Assembly (NCBI GenBank): GCA_905250075.1
Contig: CAJNOP010000086.1
Span: 62,001 to 126,000, forward strand
DNA: 64,000 nucleotides
Source of the DNA: Rotaria sp. Silwood1
Taxonomy: Eukaryota > Rotifera > Eurotatoria > Philodinida > Philodinidae
Direction of reading: 5' to 3'
Below are positions 1 through 12,629 of the stretch, in pieces. The first letter of the stretch is position 1. Each line of letters opens with the position of its first letter. A model generated the notes under the pieces. That model searched no databases, was not told where the DNA came from, and saw only the letters and a list, made by a program, of their open reading frames with translations. The translations under genes and the position numbers were made by a program.

Positions 1-924
1 ACTGTCCTATTTTTCTTCAAAATTAAAATCTATTATTAAGAAATATAAAGCTCATTTTGATTGTGAAATACCTACTGTTCATATTGATGCTGGAATTTGC
101 TATGTAATTTCACAATAAGTAGTGGCATAACTTCATCGACAACTCTCGATCGAGCCGCTACATATTTCTGAATTAAACGAATCGGTCGCTATGAAATGAT
201 AGTTCATCATTTGTATTCGATGTAGACTATGAAAAAAAAAATGAAATCTTTTCACTTATTGATGTGAATGAAAGTAATTGATCGAATTGAATAAATCAGT
301 GTCTATTTAGAATATAGAATACAAGTTTTCGACTAAGATAAGAGAAGAGATTCAAAGAATTTCATGAAATTTTAGTGTTGATGAAAATACTAAAGTTTCT
401 AATGAGAGATGAGCTATAATCTTTTATCCATCCAGATAAAATTACAAAATACTACAAAATACTTGTTTGAAATGCACCAATGAAAAAGGTAACTCTAGTT
501 AACAATCGATTATCGTTGGAAAAGAAGTATGATTTTTTTAAAATTATTATCATTACCTATGTTGTATTAGTATTGCATGACCCACAATGTTAAACAAACC
601 TGATGAATTAGTGAAATAAATAGTAGAAATGAGAACATTTTCAATATAATAAAAGTTCACAACGTGCATTTTTTATTTGACATTTTGAAATATTATTTCA
701 ATATCTCAAACAATATAGCATAAATTTACACCAGTCAACGTTTGTGATTTCCAAGCTTGGACCCTGAATGAGCTATGCTAACAAGTTTTGTTTAGAATGA
801 TGCTCATCGAAAATATAAATCTTCACAACCGAACAGAAATGTTAATTTCATCAATATGAATTCATTACTTTTACACCAGTATAGAAAACCCGAATCATGT
901 GTGATTCTCTCATTTTCAACTTGA
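1..924. other. Intergenic, no gene seen
   Basis: AT-rich sequence with stop codons in all six frames. I see no open frame with coding character, no RNA gene and no clear repeat. Confidence 0.5.
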
Positions 925-1590
925 TTCTATATCGTTCTAGATTTTTTTTGTGATATTCAGCGTGTCAATGTCGGTTCGGCTATATTTTTGGCATATTTCA
1001 AGACTGAGAGTCAATAACTCGGGAATTCGATACAAAAACTTCGATTGAAAGAACATCAAAATAAGGTTGAAACTGTCATATTGTTCAATCGTTGCTGCTA
1101 ATACAATAGTTTCAAAGTTAAACATGGATCAGAAACATCTTGAAATAGTTCAATGATAACTCTTGATAGGTTTTTTTTCTATTCTGGCTTCACCTAGCCA
1201 CATTTCGGATTCATAAGAATAATTATCGATCAACCATCCAAGCCACGCCATGTGTTCAGAATCGTCATTATTTTGCCCACATTCGTGTCGTCATCATCAT
1301 CAACTGTTAATTTTGAATCTAAACTAATCCAATCTTTTTTTAAATTTCCGATAATCATGTAAATTTTGCACTAGTAGAAAACATTTGTACTTCATGGATC
1401 TCATTCACATCTACTTGTAATAAAATATCTATAGCTTTTGGTAATGATTCAACTGATTACGGTTCGAGTATGTTCAAATCAGAAATGATATAGTATGGAC
1501 AGTACCATTTTTTCAATAGATCAATGGCATAATGAGGCCACTTTTTCGTCAATCTTTCTTCATTATCCATGTTGAAAATCATCGTTTCAC
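925..1590 (-). pseudogene. Decayed protein-coding remnant, family unknown
   Basis: Reading the minus strand from about 1585 downward gives blocks that look coding but lie in different frames and are separated by stops. One starts MDNEERLTKKWPHYAI, then an acidic block rich in Asp (LTVDDDDD), then a Trp-rich block (AWLGWLIDN), and last a frame that is open to 937 (about 60 residues, ending DTLNITKKI). At least two in-frame stops and two frameshifts separate them. I do not recognise the family. The consistent strand and the protein-like composition of consecutive blocks argue for a dead gene rather than chance frames. Confidence 0.35.
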
Positions 1591-2461
1591 TCACACATAA
1601 TACAGTGATTTTAATAAAATAAGATAGTATCACATTTTGTGTGAACAGTTTTTGGCCTTTTTAGAAATTTATAATCAATTCTTCGTGTAATGTCATTCAA
1701 GACTTGTTCTTTACAGGAAAATTATTGTACTAAAATAAACTGAACAGAACAGTTTATCTTTGATCAAATGATGTTATTGATTATATTTTGTTGATACAAG
1801 ATGAAAGGAAACCGACTATAAACATAATTTTGTTGAAGTAATTTTTTTCATTGAAATCATATGATTGAAATAAAAATACAACATCAGATTAGTTCACACT
1901 TAAGAATATACATATGATGAAAAAAATAAAGCAACAAAACAAATTTAATATATGATGCATACAATACAAACACAAATAAACTGTTTAAACTTGTTTTCAT
2001 ATTCATTGTGTCTTCACAGGATAGATGAATAGATTATCTGAAAAAGAAATCCTTCAAAATCGGATGTAATTGCATTATGATAGTTTTTTATATATTATTT
2101 CAGTTGTTAGTTGAAATACAATCATAGGATTTACTGTAACGATTCAATTAGTAGCTTCACAAACTTACACTTTTTATCCTCTATGTTAATCAAAACATTC
2201 GATATACTGTCTAATAGTTGTTGAAACGGCGCATAAAAGGACTCCTATAATAGTATATTTATGAACGACTCAAACAGTTTGATAGAAGTCAGTCGTTACA
2301 ATAAGATAAGGACATGCTATTTTCCGACACAAGAGTTCAGCTCAAAATACTTTACCGATTTCAGAGATTGATCCGGTGTAAAACTTCTGCCATATGGTTC
2401 CCAATATTCAACTACATCATTTCATACAGTAAAAAAAATGAAAGTCATGTTAATTACTTTT
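1591..2461. other. Intergenic, no gene seen
   Basis: AT-rich spacer between two minus-strand pseudogenes. No open frame, RNA gene or repeat that I can support. Confidence 0.4.
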
Positions 2462-3079
2462 TTATATAATATAATTCAAACGTCGTTGTATTTTATGTCG
2501 ATAAGCTTTAATGGTTTTACGAAGTTGTTCTTTGTAAAATTTTGATGGAAATATAAATACCATAAATGTGAGCATAGGTGGCAAAAATGAAATAAAATAT
2601 CCAACAAGAAATAATCATGCATCATTTGTTGATTTGATATATTTTGATACAAATACAATGATTACACGTGGTAACCCAAGAATAACAAATGTGATAGGCG
2701 TTGTAAATAAGTGTTTATGTTGTTGAAATTGTTCTTTTAAAAGTTGTTCATGATTTTGATTATGTTGAACATTGGATTGTAGACGAGATTTTTTCGTTAT
2801 GATAATAACAGCTGATATTAGATTAATAATAAATGGCGCTAAACCATGAAATATATGTATAATAGAATTGAATATTTGTAAACTAGATGGATATGTAGCA
2901 ATACACCATACCAATAATGAAAATCAAAAGAATAATAATAACTATTTTAGCTATTTCTCTACTTGTTTTCTCTCGAAAATGAGTAGCATTTATTATTGTA
3001 ATAGTGCGTTCAACCGCAACACTCGCATTCAACCATTGATTCATATTAAGACAAACTCGTAAGAGAAAATCGAGCGATT
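2462..3079 (-). pseudogene. Rhodopsin-like GPCR pseudogene (bdelloid orphan receptor type)
   Basis: Minus-strand translation gives TM3 with its flank (FLLRVCLNMNQWLNASVAVE, an ER in place of DRY), TM4 (IAKIVIIILLIFIIG), then TM5 (SLQIFNSIIHIFHGLAPF), a basic third loop, TM6 (FTTPITFVILGLPRVIIVFV), TM7 (GYFISFLPPMLTFMVFIF) and a short basic tail ending at TAA 2464-2462. Three lesions are visible. The second extracellular loop is missing, with a frame change near 2910. A TGA stands at 2615-2617, where the family normally has Trp just before TM7. The upstream part is cut off at 3080 by the Tc1/mariner element. Family assignment rests on recall of similar bdelloid 7TM proteins; the ligand is unknown. 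Confidence 0.75.
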
Positions 3080-3081
3080 TA

Positions 3082-5136
3082 CTAGGTGAGTAAAAATATT
3101 ATTCCAGGGGGTAACGCTATGATTTCAAATAGCAATCATAACAAATTTTATACCAAATTAAAGCGCGTCAAAAACGGGATTTAGCAGTACTAAATAGTAA
3201 GGTGTATGGCAACTTTTCTATATTAACTTGAAGCAATTTTCAAAAATACTATGCTGTGTTGTCGCAGAAAATCAGAGTTATGAGACAATTTAAACTAGAT
3301 CTGTTTTCAAATGTTGATATATGACAAAGAAATTTTTATTTTTATTAAAGTTCAGTGAATATAATCAATAGTCAGTATGACGACCGTTAGCATTCTTTAC
3401 AGCACGAAGACGTGACGGATACGAACATAAGAGAGTTTCAAATAATTCAATATCCGTTTCCATATTTTTCAAAACATCTGAAATGTGTTTCTTCAAAGTT
3501 TCTCCTCGATAACGATCACGTTCCGTTTCTGATAGCATTTTTTTCAACTTCATTTTTAATTACTGTTCCAATATGTTCAGCCACATTTAGATCAGGCGAG
3601 TTTCCGGGCCAAGTGGCATTTCCCTAGAATTTGATGTTATTGTCTTGAAGCAAATGTTGAGTCATATTTGCTCGCATGCATGGTGCTTTGTCATGGACAA
3701 ATATTACTTCATCCGGATCGATAACATTTTCTTCATTTTTTAGAAATGGTATCACATGTTGCATTAGAATTGTATCACGAAAATATTGGCCCGTTCAAGA
3801 TTCACCTTTGTCTTTGATAACCCAATGTAACTTTTTGGCAGTAAAAATCACAAAAATCTCAATACACACTTGATTTTTAACCATTTCACAATATCTTTCA
3901 TTGTCTTCTATATCTTCAATACTTTTTGCCCAGACTCGATCATTTTGATAATTTGGTCTGCGAACGATCCAGACATAAAATTTATCTGATGGCGCAAGGT
4001 GTAGAAAGTCTTCTTTAGTCCAGTCTTTTAACCAATCGCAGAACCACAATCGATTAGAAATATGAGTTTCTGTTTTTAACGGTTTTGGAATAACATGAAA
4101 AGGCTTTAGTCCTTCTCTGGAACGATAATTATCGATGGTTTTTCGAACAACATATTCGTTTTGCTTTTCTGCAATTTCTTTCGCCACAATATAAGAGCTT
4201 TTTCCTTGTTTGTCACTTGTGTTCAGAATGATATTTCTATTCGCTTCTGACAACTTCAGTTTACGATCAGATTTCGAATAATCAGCAAAACATTCATCAT
4301 ATGATTTCTCCCACCACTCAGTAACAAATCGAGTAGTTCGATGAATTTTCTGTGCAATCCATTGTCGATTAATAAATGTTGCACCCTCATCGCGAGCTTC
4401 ACGAAAAGCGATGCATTTAATTCTATCGACCATTCTTTGCTCTTCGTTGTCGTAAGTACCAGCCATTTTCAATTAATAAATTTAACTGATCAATCAATTT
4501 GGTATGTTTTTTCTCTTTATAGAGTTTGTCTATCACTAATAACTTTATATAAGGTCTTACGAACATTTAAAATTCTTTTTCGAGAAACTTCTAAGATAAA
4601 ATAGGAGTGAGAAAAAATAATGTTGACTAACTGCTATCATGAGTCATTATTCTTGGAAAAAGCAAGAAAATTATTTTTCTTCTATAACATTAATACTATG
4701 CGAAAGAACGGAAACGAAAAATGAGTGCAAACGAAGCAAGTCACTTAGAAGAATATAAATGTGCATTGTTTTATCTTTTCTAGTATAATTCCAATACATC
4801 GTTATTCACATTTCAGAGAGATAACAGACAATAGAAAGCAAAAAAATAATCGTAGTTTCAGCTTTGAAGCACGTTGAATCCATATAACACTGATAAATCG
4901 ACGGGTATATGTAGGAAAAACAATTCCATTCTGGCCAAATGATTCATTATTTACAGAGTATCGCCATTATATTTCAAAAATTGGTTCAGTTCAACATAGA
5001 AAAGTTTCCATATCCATTACTATTTAGTACTGCTAAATCCCGTTTTTGACGCGCTTTAATTTAGTATAAAATTTGTTATGATTGCTATTTGAAATCATAG
5101 CGTTATCCCCCTGGAATAATATTTTTACCCACCTAG
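3082..5136 (-). mobile_element. Tc1/mariner-superfamily DNA transposon with long terminal inverted repeats
   Basis: A 2,055-bp element flanked on both sides by TA (3080-3081 and 5137-5138), the expected target duplication. It begins CTAGGTGAGTAAAAATATTA at 3082 and ends with the near-perfect reverse complement at 5136. The first ~118 bp of each end match with only a few differences, and imperfect similarity continues to about 175 bp (3082-3256 and 4962-5136). One minus-strand transposase pseudogene fills the middle. The element sits immediately upstream of the GPCR remnant and appears to have been inserted into it. Confidence 0.93.
3365..4472 (-). pseudogene. Tc1/mariner transposase, DD37E-like, inactivated
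   Basis: Starts MKMAGTYDNEE at 4472; 225 residues are open to TGA at 3797-3795. The N-terminal half has a helix-turn-helix-like DNA-binding region. The DDE domain follows: first Asp in APSDKFYVW, second in FVHDKAP, third acidic residue in SPDLNVAEHIG. There are 37 residues between the second Asp and this Glu, counting the interrupting stop as one, so the element is DD37E-like rather than classic mariner DD34D. Lesions: TGA at 3797-3795 (TGG expected, GESW-TGQYF), TAG at 3626-3624 (Trp expected before GNATWPGN), and a frameshift in an A-run near 3545-3550. The last frame continues to 3365. It cannot encode active transposase. Confidence 0.9.
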
Positions 5137-5725
5137 TACATCAATGCAAAATGATCAATGAAAATATGCTGACTAATGATAAATTTATATTTAATCAATA
5201 TATACTACGAATTTGTTTATTATCATTCGTGTACAGATTTTAAAAGGTTGGCATAATGTCTTTTTCTTCAATATCGATCGTGCATTTAGTTTAAGATTTA
5301 AACTTGTTTTTGAATGAAAAATTCGCAGGCCACTGATCTGGTTTATCACAACATTTTTTATATTATAATAAACATCGACACAATAAGAAAATAAAAAAAT
5401 TTCCGTTTTATCAAACAACAAGTATACACACAGATTAATCAAACGGCGTCTTTTTTAAAATAAATATAATATCTTACATTTGAATCATTCCATGAATCAG
5501 AGATGAAAAATTATTCTATGTATGATCGAGTTCGATGTCCATGATTTCTTTCTTCTATAGTTTTTCGCTTGTTGAATTTTTTTTTCTATTATAAAGATCC
5601 AGTTGAATTGAGCGAAGCAGCTGCTTGAATAGTTCTTTCTATTTTCATCGAAGAAATTCTTCCAGTAAACAATGATCTGATTGTCGCATGTTGCTTATTT
5701 CAACCTTATATCAGATAAAGTGACA

Positions 5726-5745
5726 CTGGGTGTGGGTATGGGATT
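5726..5745 (+). repeat. Short TGTGGG-like telomere-type tract
   Basis: CTGGGTGTGGGTATGGGA on the plus strand: about three degenerate copies of TGTGGG. A solitary tract with no C-rich partner nearby. Confidence 0.5.
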
Positions 5746-8700
5746 TAGGCTTGTCATGTATATCTGTACAAATATGACTTCTGAGTGTGCGTTCAAGTTA
5801 TAAGCAAAACGATTGAAATGGTCAGACCAGCCGATTTTTACTGGTTGAAAAATATTTTATGTGTATTACTTTTTTTCTGATAAAACTTGTTGAGAACAAC
5901 TGTAGGTGCTATTATCAAAATAATCAAACTGTATTGTTCTTAAAATTAGGGTTGATTTACTTCTGTTCATCTATGGTGTTTCATTGCTTTAATTAAAGTA
6001 TACTGTATTTTTTAAAAAGTACAATCAAAACTGTGCTACTTGAGTTAAAGGAGGGGTGTGCAATTTCAAAATTTGGAGTGTGCAAATCAGTTGCTAGGTA
6101 TACAACTCTTTTTTCGCACTATACATAGATATCTCACGTACTCGTTTCTCAAAAATCAAACATAAATTAACGACTAGAATATCAGATTTCTTCGCAGAGT
6201 ACATATGAAATATCCGTTGCAAACTGTTGACAGTCGGTCTACTTCAACCTGCTGCTTGAAGGAACTTATAAAATGGTTGTATAAGCGTTGCAAAGCGATC
6301 TGTAACTTTTGTTATTACTAAGAATTTTACAGCACTTCAACTGAAAATGACTGAAAAATGGTAATGCTTTTTTTCTTATATTTAAGCACGTACCAGTTGG
6401 ACTTACAGTAAAAAACACCAAGAACTATTGTGGTTTTCTCATATTTAAGCGTAATAGAACGTCATCATCTGTGATAGCTTATGTTTCAGATAAGAACATT
6501 TATCATCGAAGTAAGATTCGGAGCAATGCTAGAGCGTGAAATATATTATTTTTTTTTAGATTATTTTAACTCGAATGTTTATTTATGGTTGAAAATTCGT
6601 TCGGTTCCTCCCTGTCTATAGAACTACAGAATGATTCACGTGCTTTAGTATCGTTATTGGTTTGTTTTTGTTTTGTTATTTACTCACATATCTAATTATT
6701 GGATGACGACAGAACAGAATAAAAGAAAAATTCGGCACTCATTTGACGAGATGATCGTATATCAATCACTTGAAGAAGAAATGAATGAAAATGACCATAT
6801 ACAAAACTGTCATTTTACTATTATTTCCTCAAACATATATACAAAGAAACATTTTGAAGAATATTTCTTGTAATTCTAATTTATAACTAGATTCGTTCAA
6901 TATGTGATGTCTTTTTCATTACTTGTCTTATCACTGCTTTGTATCATTTCCTTGATTTACTTGTAATTTTTATTTATTTTTCTGAACTAGTTCTACCATT
7001 TAGTTTTTATAGTGTTCATGGTTTTTGAAAGTATGTTCTCTTTATTTTATTTCTCATTCTTGTATCACTTTCATCATTTCGTATCCCACGTTTTAAACAT
7101 TATTAGCTTACCTATCGAACAATTAGCTGCGTGATTTGATTACATTCATTGTAGCTTTGCGTTATTTGATATACTTGTAAGTTATCTTCTTCTAAGTCAT
7201 AATTTTTCCCTTTCAAGACAATCGTGTTTAACTCTCTTGTCATGCCAAAAGAAGAGAACTATTTCACTTGTACTCATTTAAAAAGACTACTATTTTTAAG
7301 GTACAACGATTGATTTTAAAAACTATGCCGGGTAGAAATACTGCTAGACATTCATTAGGAAGAAAGTTTGGAAGTTATAAACCTTTCTATAAAACGATAA
7401 TTTTGTCATATTTTCTTGAATTATAAATTTCGACTGTGTTAATTTAGCCGCAGCATGATATTTTTCATTTGCATGACTTATAGAACCATTGTCGAAAAAT
7501 CATACTTAAGAAAAGAAAATATTAATCATAGTGACTGTTGAACGTCACTCTTATGATTTTGCATGTTCTCAATAGTTTTCTTGTACTCCTTATTCCAGCA
7601 TAGAAATTTGATCATGAATGTTTCGTAAAAATGATATGTAATAATTTACAATGTATATATTGAGAAGACACCAGGATATGTCATACCATGAGCAACATAT
7701 CGGGTTCTAATAATTCCTCAATAGTTAATAAGCACAGACCAAGTCTGAATCGAATTAAGATCGATTAACTGACTTAAGATGATTCGATAATCATATTAGA
7801 ATACTTTTGATTTGTAAGTTTGGGTATTCGATATATACTGTACAAACAAATGCGAGTTAATTCTCACATTTTACCGTTCCTCAAAGTTTGTGAATATGTC
7901 TTCAGAGTAGTTAGTTGACACCAATAAAGTGAAGTAGTTTTATGTAAATAATTGTCTTCGAATTCAACATCTAATGCTCAATGGATAGAAATTACTGACC
8001 CTTTACAGAAGATAAATTGTAAATATATCTTGTATCACTTACGGGATTATATTCATGGCGATTCACTCGTATTGTCGTGACACTGTGCCCATACATGAAT
8101 ACTCACAAGAATAGAATAACGTTCGGAACTCAAGGATAAAATTTTGAATCAAACTATGGTTTTGATTGGTTTTTAAAAACTAAATAAATGGTCTGACTTT
8201 TGTGATTTATGAAAACTATGATTAACTACAAGTTTTTTTTGAAAAGTTTTACTGTATTCCGTCTGAACGAACGATCTTCGAAAAGAAATCTATTTTTTAA
8301 TTTCTACGTGCAGCCTCGCATATGTAAAGGTCTCATATAGAGTACGTCATGTATTAAGTTTCATCCATTTTGTATCCTGCCTTGTCAATATATGAATTTC
8401 TTCAAATATTTACGCTTCCTTTAACCATCATGTAAAACACTAATATTTCGAAAAATTTCTATGTTGATAATGTGATATTCAAAAAAAATAAAATTTAATA
8501 CATGACATAGTTCACATGAGACTTACGTGCATATAAAGCTGCACGTTGAGATTCGAAAATCGATTTTTTTCGAAAACTGTTCGCACAGGTGAATTTTAGT
8601 AAAAAGTTACGTCGGATAAATATAGAAAAAGAGTTGGAATTTTCTGATCGTTTTGTTATTCTCACGATTTAATACTTACAATCTAAGCATCTAAAGGTGC

Positions 8701-9118
8701 TAAAATAATCAATCGAAATGGCTATTCAACTGCTTAAAATGTGTGCTTTTCAACACTTCTCAACGAGAAATATAGGCTGGTCTAAGAGACCTGTTTTGCT
8801 TAAATTTTTACACGGGAGATTTATAAAAATCAGAGCCAAAAAAAGGAAAATGAATATTTTTTTTTAGCAGCCATTACCATTGACCAATTGATGATGGTCG
8901 ACCCATAAGCGCATTGAAAATAAGGCTACTTGCCGTTCAAGTATTTCAGAAAAGACAAGCGTGAAAATATTCAGGTATGCGAGACGAAACTTCGCTCACA
9001 ATATCAGTTCTATCACCTGAAAAACTATATGATCCCGCCAGTTTTAACCGATCTGGAAATATTTCTAGACCGACTGAATCGGATTGGTTCATTAGTTCGT
9101 GACCGGTGACAATTATGC

Positions 9119-9137
9119 TTTGGGTGGGTGTGTGTTC
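9119..9137 (+). repeat. Short TGTGGG-like tract
   Basis: TTTGGGTGGGTGTGTGTT, a short degenerate run related to the dispersed telomere-like tracts elsewhere in the window. Weak on its own. Confidence 0.35.
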
Positions 9138-10024
9138 TTGGCTTATGTTGTATTGGTGAGGAACCTTCGTGAGTTTTTGTCTTATAAATGTAGCATTGAA
9201 ACCACCTAAAGATAGAGTTCAAAATTATTGAAACTTGCTGTAATCACCCAGTGGTCTCTATTGTCTATGTTCTTTAGTTAGAAAAACAAAGCAACGACAG
9301 CGTTGATTTATATTTCTTTTGCCAATAGCTAAGTCCATCATAAAAAACAACTCATTGAGAAATATATGTTTGGAGAGAATACTTTTGATATCATATAAAT
9401 ACTGACATTGCCGAATGGAGGACGTCTTCTACGTTGTTCGTATACACTTGCAATGCTTATCTTATATTTTCTCTGAAGTTTTCACCTGTTGTCACTTGTA
9501 ATCGAACAGAAAGGTTAAAAAATCTTTTATATGATAAACACCATTGTTGATCCTGTGGTACCTATGAATGCAACATTTTACAAAGAGAATTATTCATCAA
9601 ACTTCTCCTTTCATGATTATTGTCGTTCTGTAACAAGCACTCAATGAGTAATTATGACAGCAGGTGACTATCATATTCCGCCTAGTGATGCAACTGCTTT
9701 TCTTCTTGGTTGTCAATTTATTACTCGATTTCCATGTATGAAATCATTTCAGTGTGATTTGAGTTTGGAGTATAAAGTTCTGTTTTTTCTCGTTGGTAAT
9801 ATAAGAAAACGAGGAAGTAATAGACGTATGCTATCGATTCAATTATTCAAAACATGACTTTTAAAACTACGTATTCAGCGCCTACATCTAATAAGACGTC
9901 ATCGACGTTGTATATAAATGATGAGAGCGAAACGAAAATACAATCAGGATTTTATCATTTGCTCTAGAAAATTTTATATAGTTTTGTACAAGTGTGATCA
10001 TATTTCTTAAAGAAAGACAATAAA

Positions 10025-11758
10025 ATGTATGCGATACTTTTCACATGGATCTTGCTGCTCACTGTTTCGGGTTTGTCACATGCCGCTCATAAACGATATG
10101 AATGGACGCTTCGCTATGCAACATACAACCCCGATGGTGTTTATCGTAGAGTCATTTCAATCGATGATGGTTCAGGTAAATTCATATTCCCTGGACCGAC
10201 TATTCGGGCTGAAAAGAATGACATAATTGAAGTCATTGTTCACAACGAACTACCAACCGAAGTAACATCCATTCATTGGCATGGTATTCATCAGTTCAAC
10301 ACATCATGGATGGATGGAGTCTCTTATACAACACAATATCCGATTCTACCTTTACATTCATTCAATTATACATTCGAAGCCAGTCCCATTGGCACACATT
10401 GGTATCATTCACATACAGGAGCTCAATATAGTGACGGTCTCTTTGGTATTCTTATCGTCGAAGATCCAAGTGATCCATATAAAAAGTTTCCTGAATTTTC
10501 TCTTATCATGAATGAATGGTATCATCGCTACGCCATCGATATATTCGATATCCTTAGCAGTCCTCCGACAACACACCATCACAGATTTCCACAATTCGTA
10601 TCTGGTCTTATGAATGGAAAAGGTCGCCATGATTGTTCAACGATCGATCAATCACTGCTTCTTCACCACAAGACAGAAGAAGAACACAATCAACTTGGTG
10701 ATCTACTTCTCTGTGTACCGAATCGACCATATGAACGTTTTACTGTGGTCTACAATGAAACCTATCGATTTCGTCTGATTGCTGCCAGTAGTGCATTCAA
10801 TTACAAATTTTCTATAGATAATCATGAATTAACGGTGATCGCTATCGATGGTGCATACGTCGAACCATACAAAACACAACAACTTTGGATTTATATCGGT
10901 CAACGATATGATTTTCTTGTCACTATGAATCAAAGATCACCTTCGGGTGTTTATTGGATTCGTGCAGCTACTACTGTGAACGATACCAACCAGTTTCATG
11001 CTATTCTGCATTACAATAATACAAGAAACAGAACTGCTGAACCAGCACCATCGCCTCTACCACGAAATCAAACTGTCTTGCTCAACTCTATGCCACTCGT
11101 GCCATCTAATGCCAACACTCACTTCTCGCTCCAACCACCAATTTTTAATGAAACATTGGTTGTTCATATCATATGTGTACCGAGCGTACATCGTTGTACA
11201 GTCAATTCGCTTAGTTATAAAACGCCTCATGAACCAACATTATATACTTTGTATAAACACGGTATTCAACAACCGACTTTACCCAGTATATTCAATTTGA
11301 AACAGAATGCTCATGTCATGATTGTTGTGACTAATTTTCAAAATTTTGGTCACCCATTTCATCTTCATGGTCATTCTTTTTATGTACTTGGTGTGGGCAA
11401 ACAAAATGCATCCAGTACTGGTGAACCCAACATATTCGATCCTGTACACGATCGACACATGCTCAATTTTATCAATCCACCCTATCGTGATACAGAACAA
11501 GTGCCTGAACTGTCTTACATAGTCATTGGATTCATTGCCAACAATCCAGGCTCCTGGCTTTTTCATTGTCATTTGGCTTGGCACGCGGAAGCAGGTATGG
11601 TGGCAATATTCAATGTAGCCGGTGATTCAATTCCGCCACCACCAGCCAAGTATCCTATTCTGATAGACTATGAAGATCAAATCAATTCAAGTAACAAAGT
11701 TCAATCGATATTGACTGTGTTCTTTCTAATCATCTCTGTTTTTATATATATGCTTTGA
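10025..11758 (+). CDS. Secreted/surface multicopper oxidase (laccase-like)
   Basis: A 577-residue intronless gene. Laccase-type enzymes oxidise phenols, aromatic amines or metal ions at a type-1 copper and reduce O2 to water at a trinuclear cluster. All four copper-binding segments are present: HWHG (His84, His86), WYHSH (His128, His130), HPFHLHGH (443-450) and HCHLAWHAEAGM (514-525). Met525 occupies the type-1 axial position, as in many animal and bacterial enzymes and unlike the Phe/Leu of high-potential fungal laccases. An N-terminal signal peptide (about 1-20) is clear. The C-terminus has a small-residue stretch (INSSNKV) followed by a hydrophobic end with no charged tail, the pattern of a GPI-anchor signal. 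The start ATG follows AATAAA-A directly and is the first Met of the signal peptide. Length is normal for the family. The lack of introns, unlike neighbouring PLD and HIRA, is compatible with horizontal acquisition. The substrate cannot be told from the sequence. Confidence 0.95.
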   Translation: MYAILFTWILLLTVSGLSHAAHKRYEWTLRYATYNPDGVYRRVISIDDGSGKFIFPGPTIRAEKNDIIEVIVHNELPTEVTSIHWHGIHQFNTSWMDGVSYTTQYPILPLHSFNYTFEASPIGTHWYHSHTGAQYSDGLFGILIVEDPSDPYKKFPEFSLIMNEWYHRYAIDIFDILSSPPTTHHHRFPQFVSGLMNGKGRHDCSTIDQSLLLHHKTEEEHNQLGDLLLCVPNRPYERFTVVYNETYRFRLIAASSAFNYKFSIDNHELTVIAIDGAYVEPYKTQQLWIYIGQRYDFLVTMNQRSPSGVYWIRAATTVNDTNQFHAILHYNNTRNRTAEPAPSPLPRNQTVLLNSMPLVPSNANTHFSLQPPIFNETLVVHIICVPSVHRCTVNSLSYKTPHEPTLYTLYKHGIQQPTLPSIFNLKQNAHVMIVVTNFQNFGHPFHLHGHSFYVLGVGKQNASSTGEPNIFDPVHDRHMLNFINPPYRDTEQVPELSYIVIGFIANNPGSWLFHCHLAWHAEAGMVAIFNVAGDSIPPPPAKYPILIDYEDQINSSNKVQSILTVFFLIISVFIYML

Positions 11759-11852
11759 AAAAATTTTCCTTCGCTAGATAACTTTCAATTGTCAAAAGTA
11801 GGAAGCTAGGACAATTAACAAATCTGTATTTTTTCTTTTTCAATACGATGAA

Positions 11853-11858
11853 AATAAA
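11853..11858 (+). terminator. Poly(A) signal AATAAA of the multicopper oxidase
   Basis: AATAAA about 95 bp after the stop codon, in the AT-rich 3' flank. Canonical hexamer on the coding strand. Confidence 0.55.
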
Positions 11859-12629
11859 AGGAATTTCCACAAGCAACTTTTAATGTTTCTCTTTCACTAT
11901 GAATCGCTGCAAACCTAACTACGACATCAATTTGACTAGTAATGCTTCAGTTGAATGTAGCTGCTTGCACTCAAGCAGAGATTTTATAGTGTACTTTGAA
12001 ATTGAGATGATCGTAACTGAGAACATGGGTTCTTAGTATGGACTTGACTCTATAGCAGTTACATTCTGGACGAAGCGTAGAACTGATTGTATTCTGAAAT
12101 GAATATCTTTGAAAATTTGTGATTTCTATAGAAGCCCGATACTAATTCTTTTTTCTTCTAATTTGCGCCAGACCTCATGAAGCATCATTACCGAATCAAA
12201 CTTATCTAATAACTATCGAGAATGATTCGACTTCATCTGACTCACGATTGAATTAAACCTAATCAGAGTACTACCTTTGAATTTGCGTCTCTCGTCGATA
12301 TCTAATCCAAGTATTGTGTATAGAAAAAAGATTTCTGTGTTCAAACTGCTATTTTAACTTTGGTATACAACTGAAGTAATAACACTGACATTGGCAAGGA
12401 AGAAGCATTGAACTTCATCAAAGTTCAATAGACTTGGAGAAACCTAGGTTCAAAAAGCGCGATCCTACACAATCGCATATAACAAAAAATCGATAAATCG
12501 CCGTAGTTGTTTATGGCGAGCGAATACAATTGTCGTATACAATCGTAACTTAGCCACAAATGGAGATGTCCATCTTGACCAAGAGTTGCTTTTGAGTCGA
12601 ACATCAACGATCCTTTTTTTTCTATTCAG
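11859..12629. other. Intergenic, no gene seen
   Basis: Short shadow frames only. No recognisable gene, RNA or repeat between the oxidase 3' end and the 25-nt block array. Confidence 0.4.

Larger units (their letters stand above)
5139..10024. other. Long intergenic region upstream of the multicopper oxidase
   Basis: About 4.9 kb without a supportable gene. Open frames are short and lack coding character; the longest plus-strand one near 9654-9857 (67 codons) has no recognisable motif. Two TGTGGG-like G-rich tracts lie at 5726-5745 and 9119-9137. The last few hundred bases should contain the promoter of the multicopper oxidase, but I see no convincing core element. Confidence 0.5.

Noticed and set aside
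9654..9857. 67-codon plus-strand frame upstream of the multicopper oxidase
   Set aside because: No recognisable domain, no splice or promoter evidence; considered as an upstream exon of the oxidase, but the oxidase has its own start and signal peptide.
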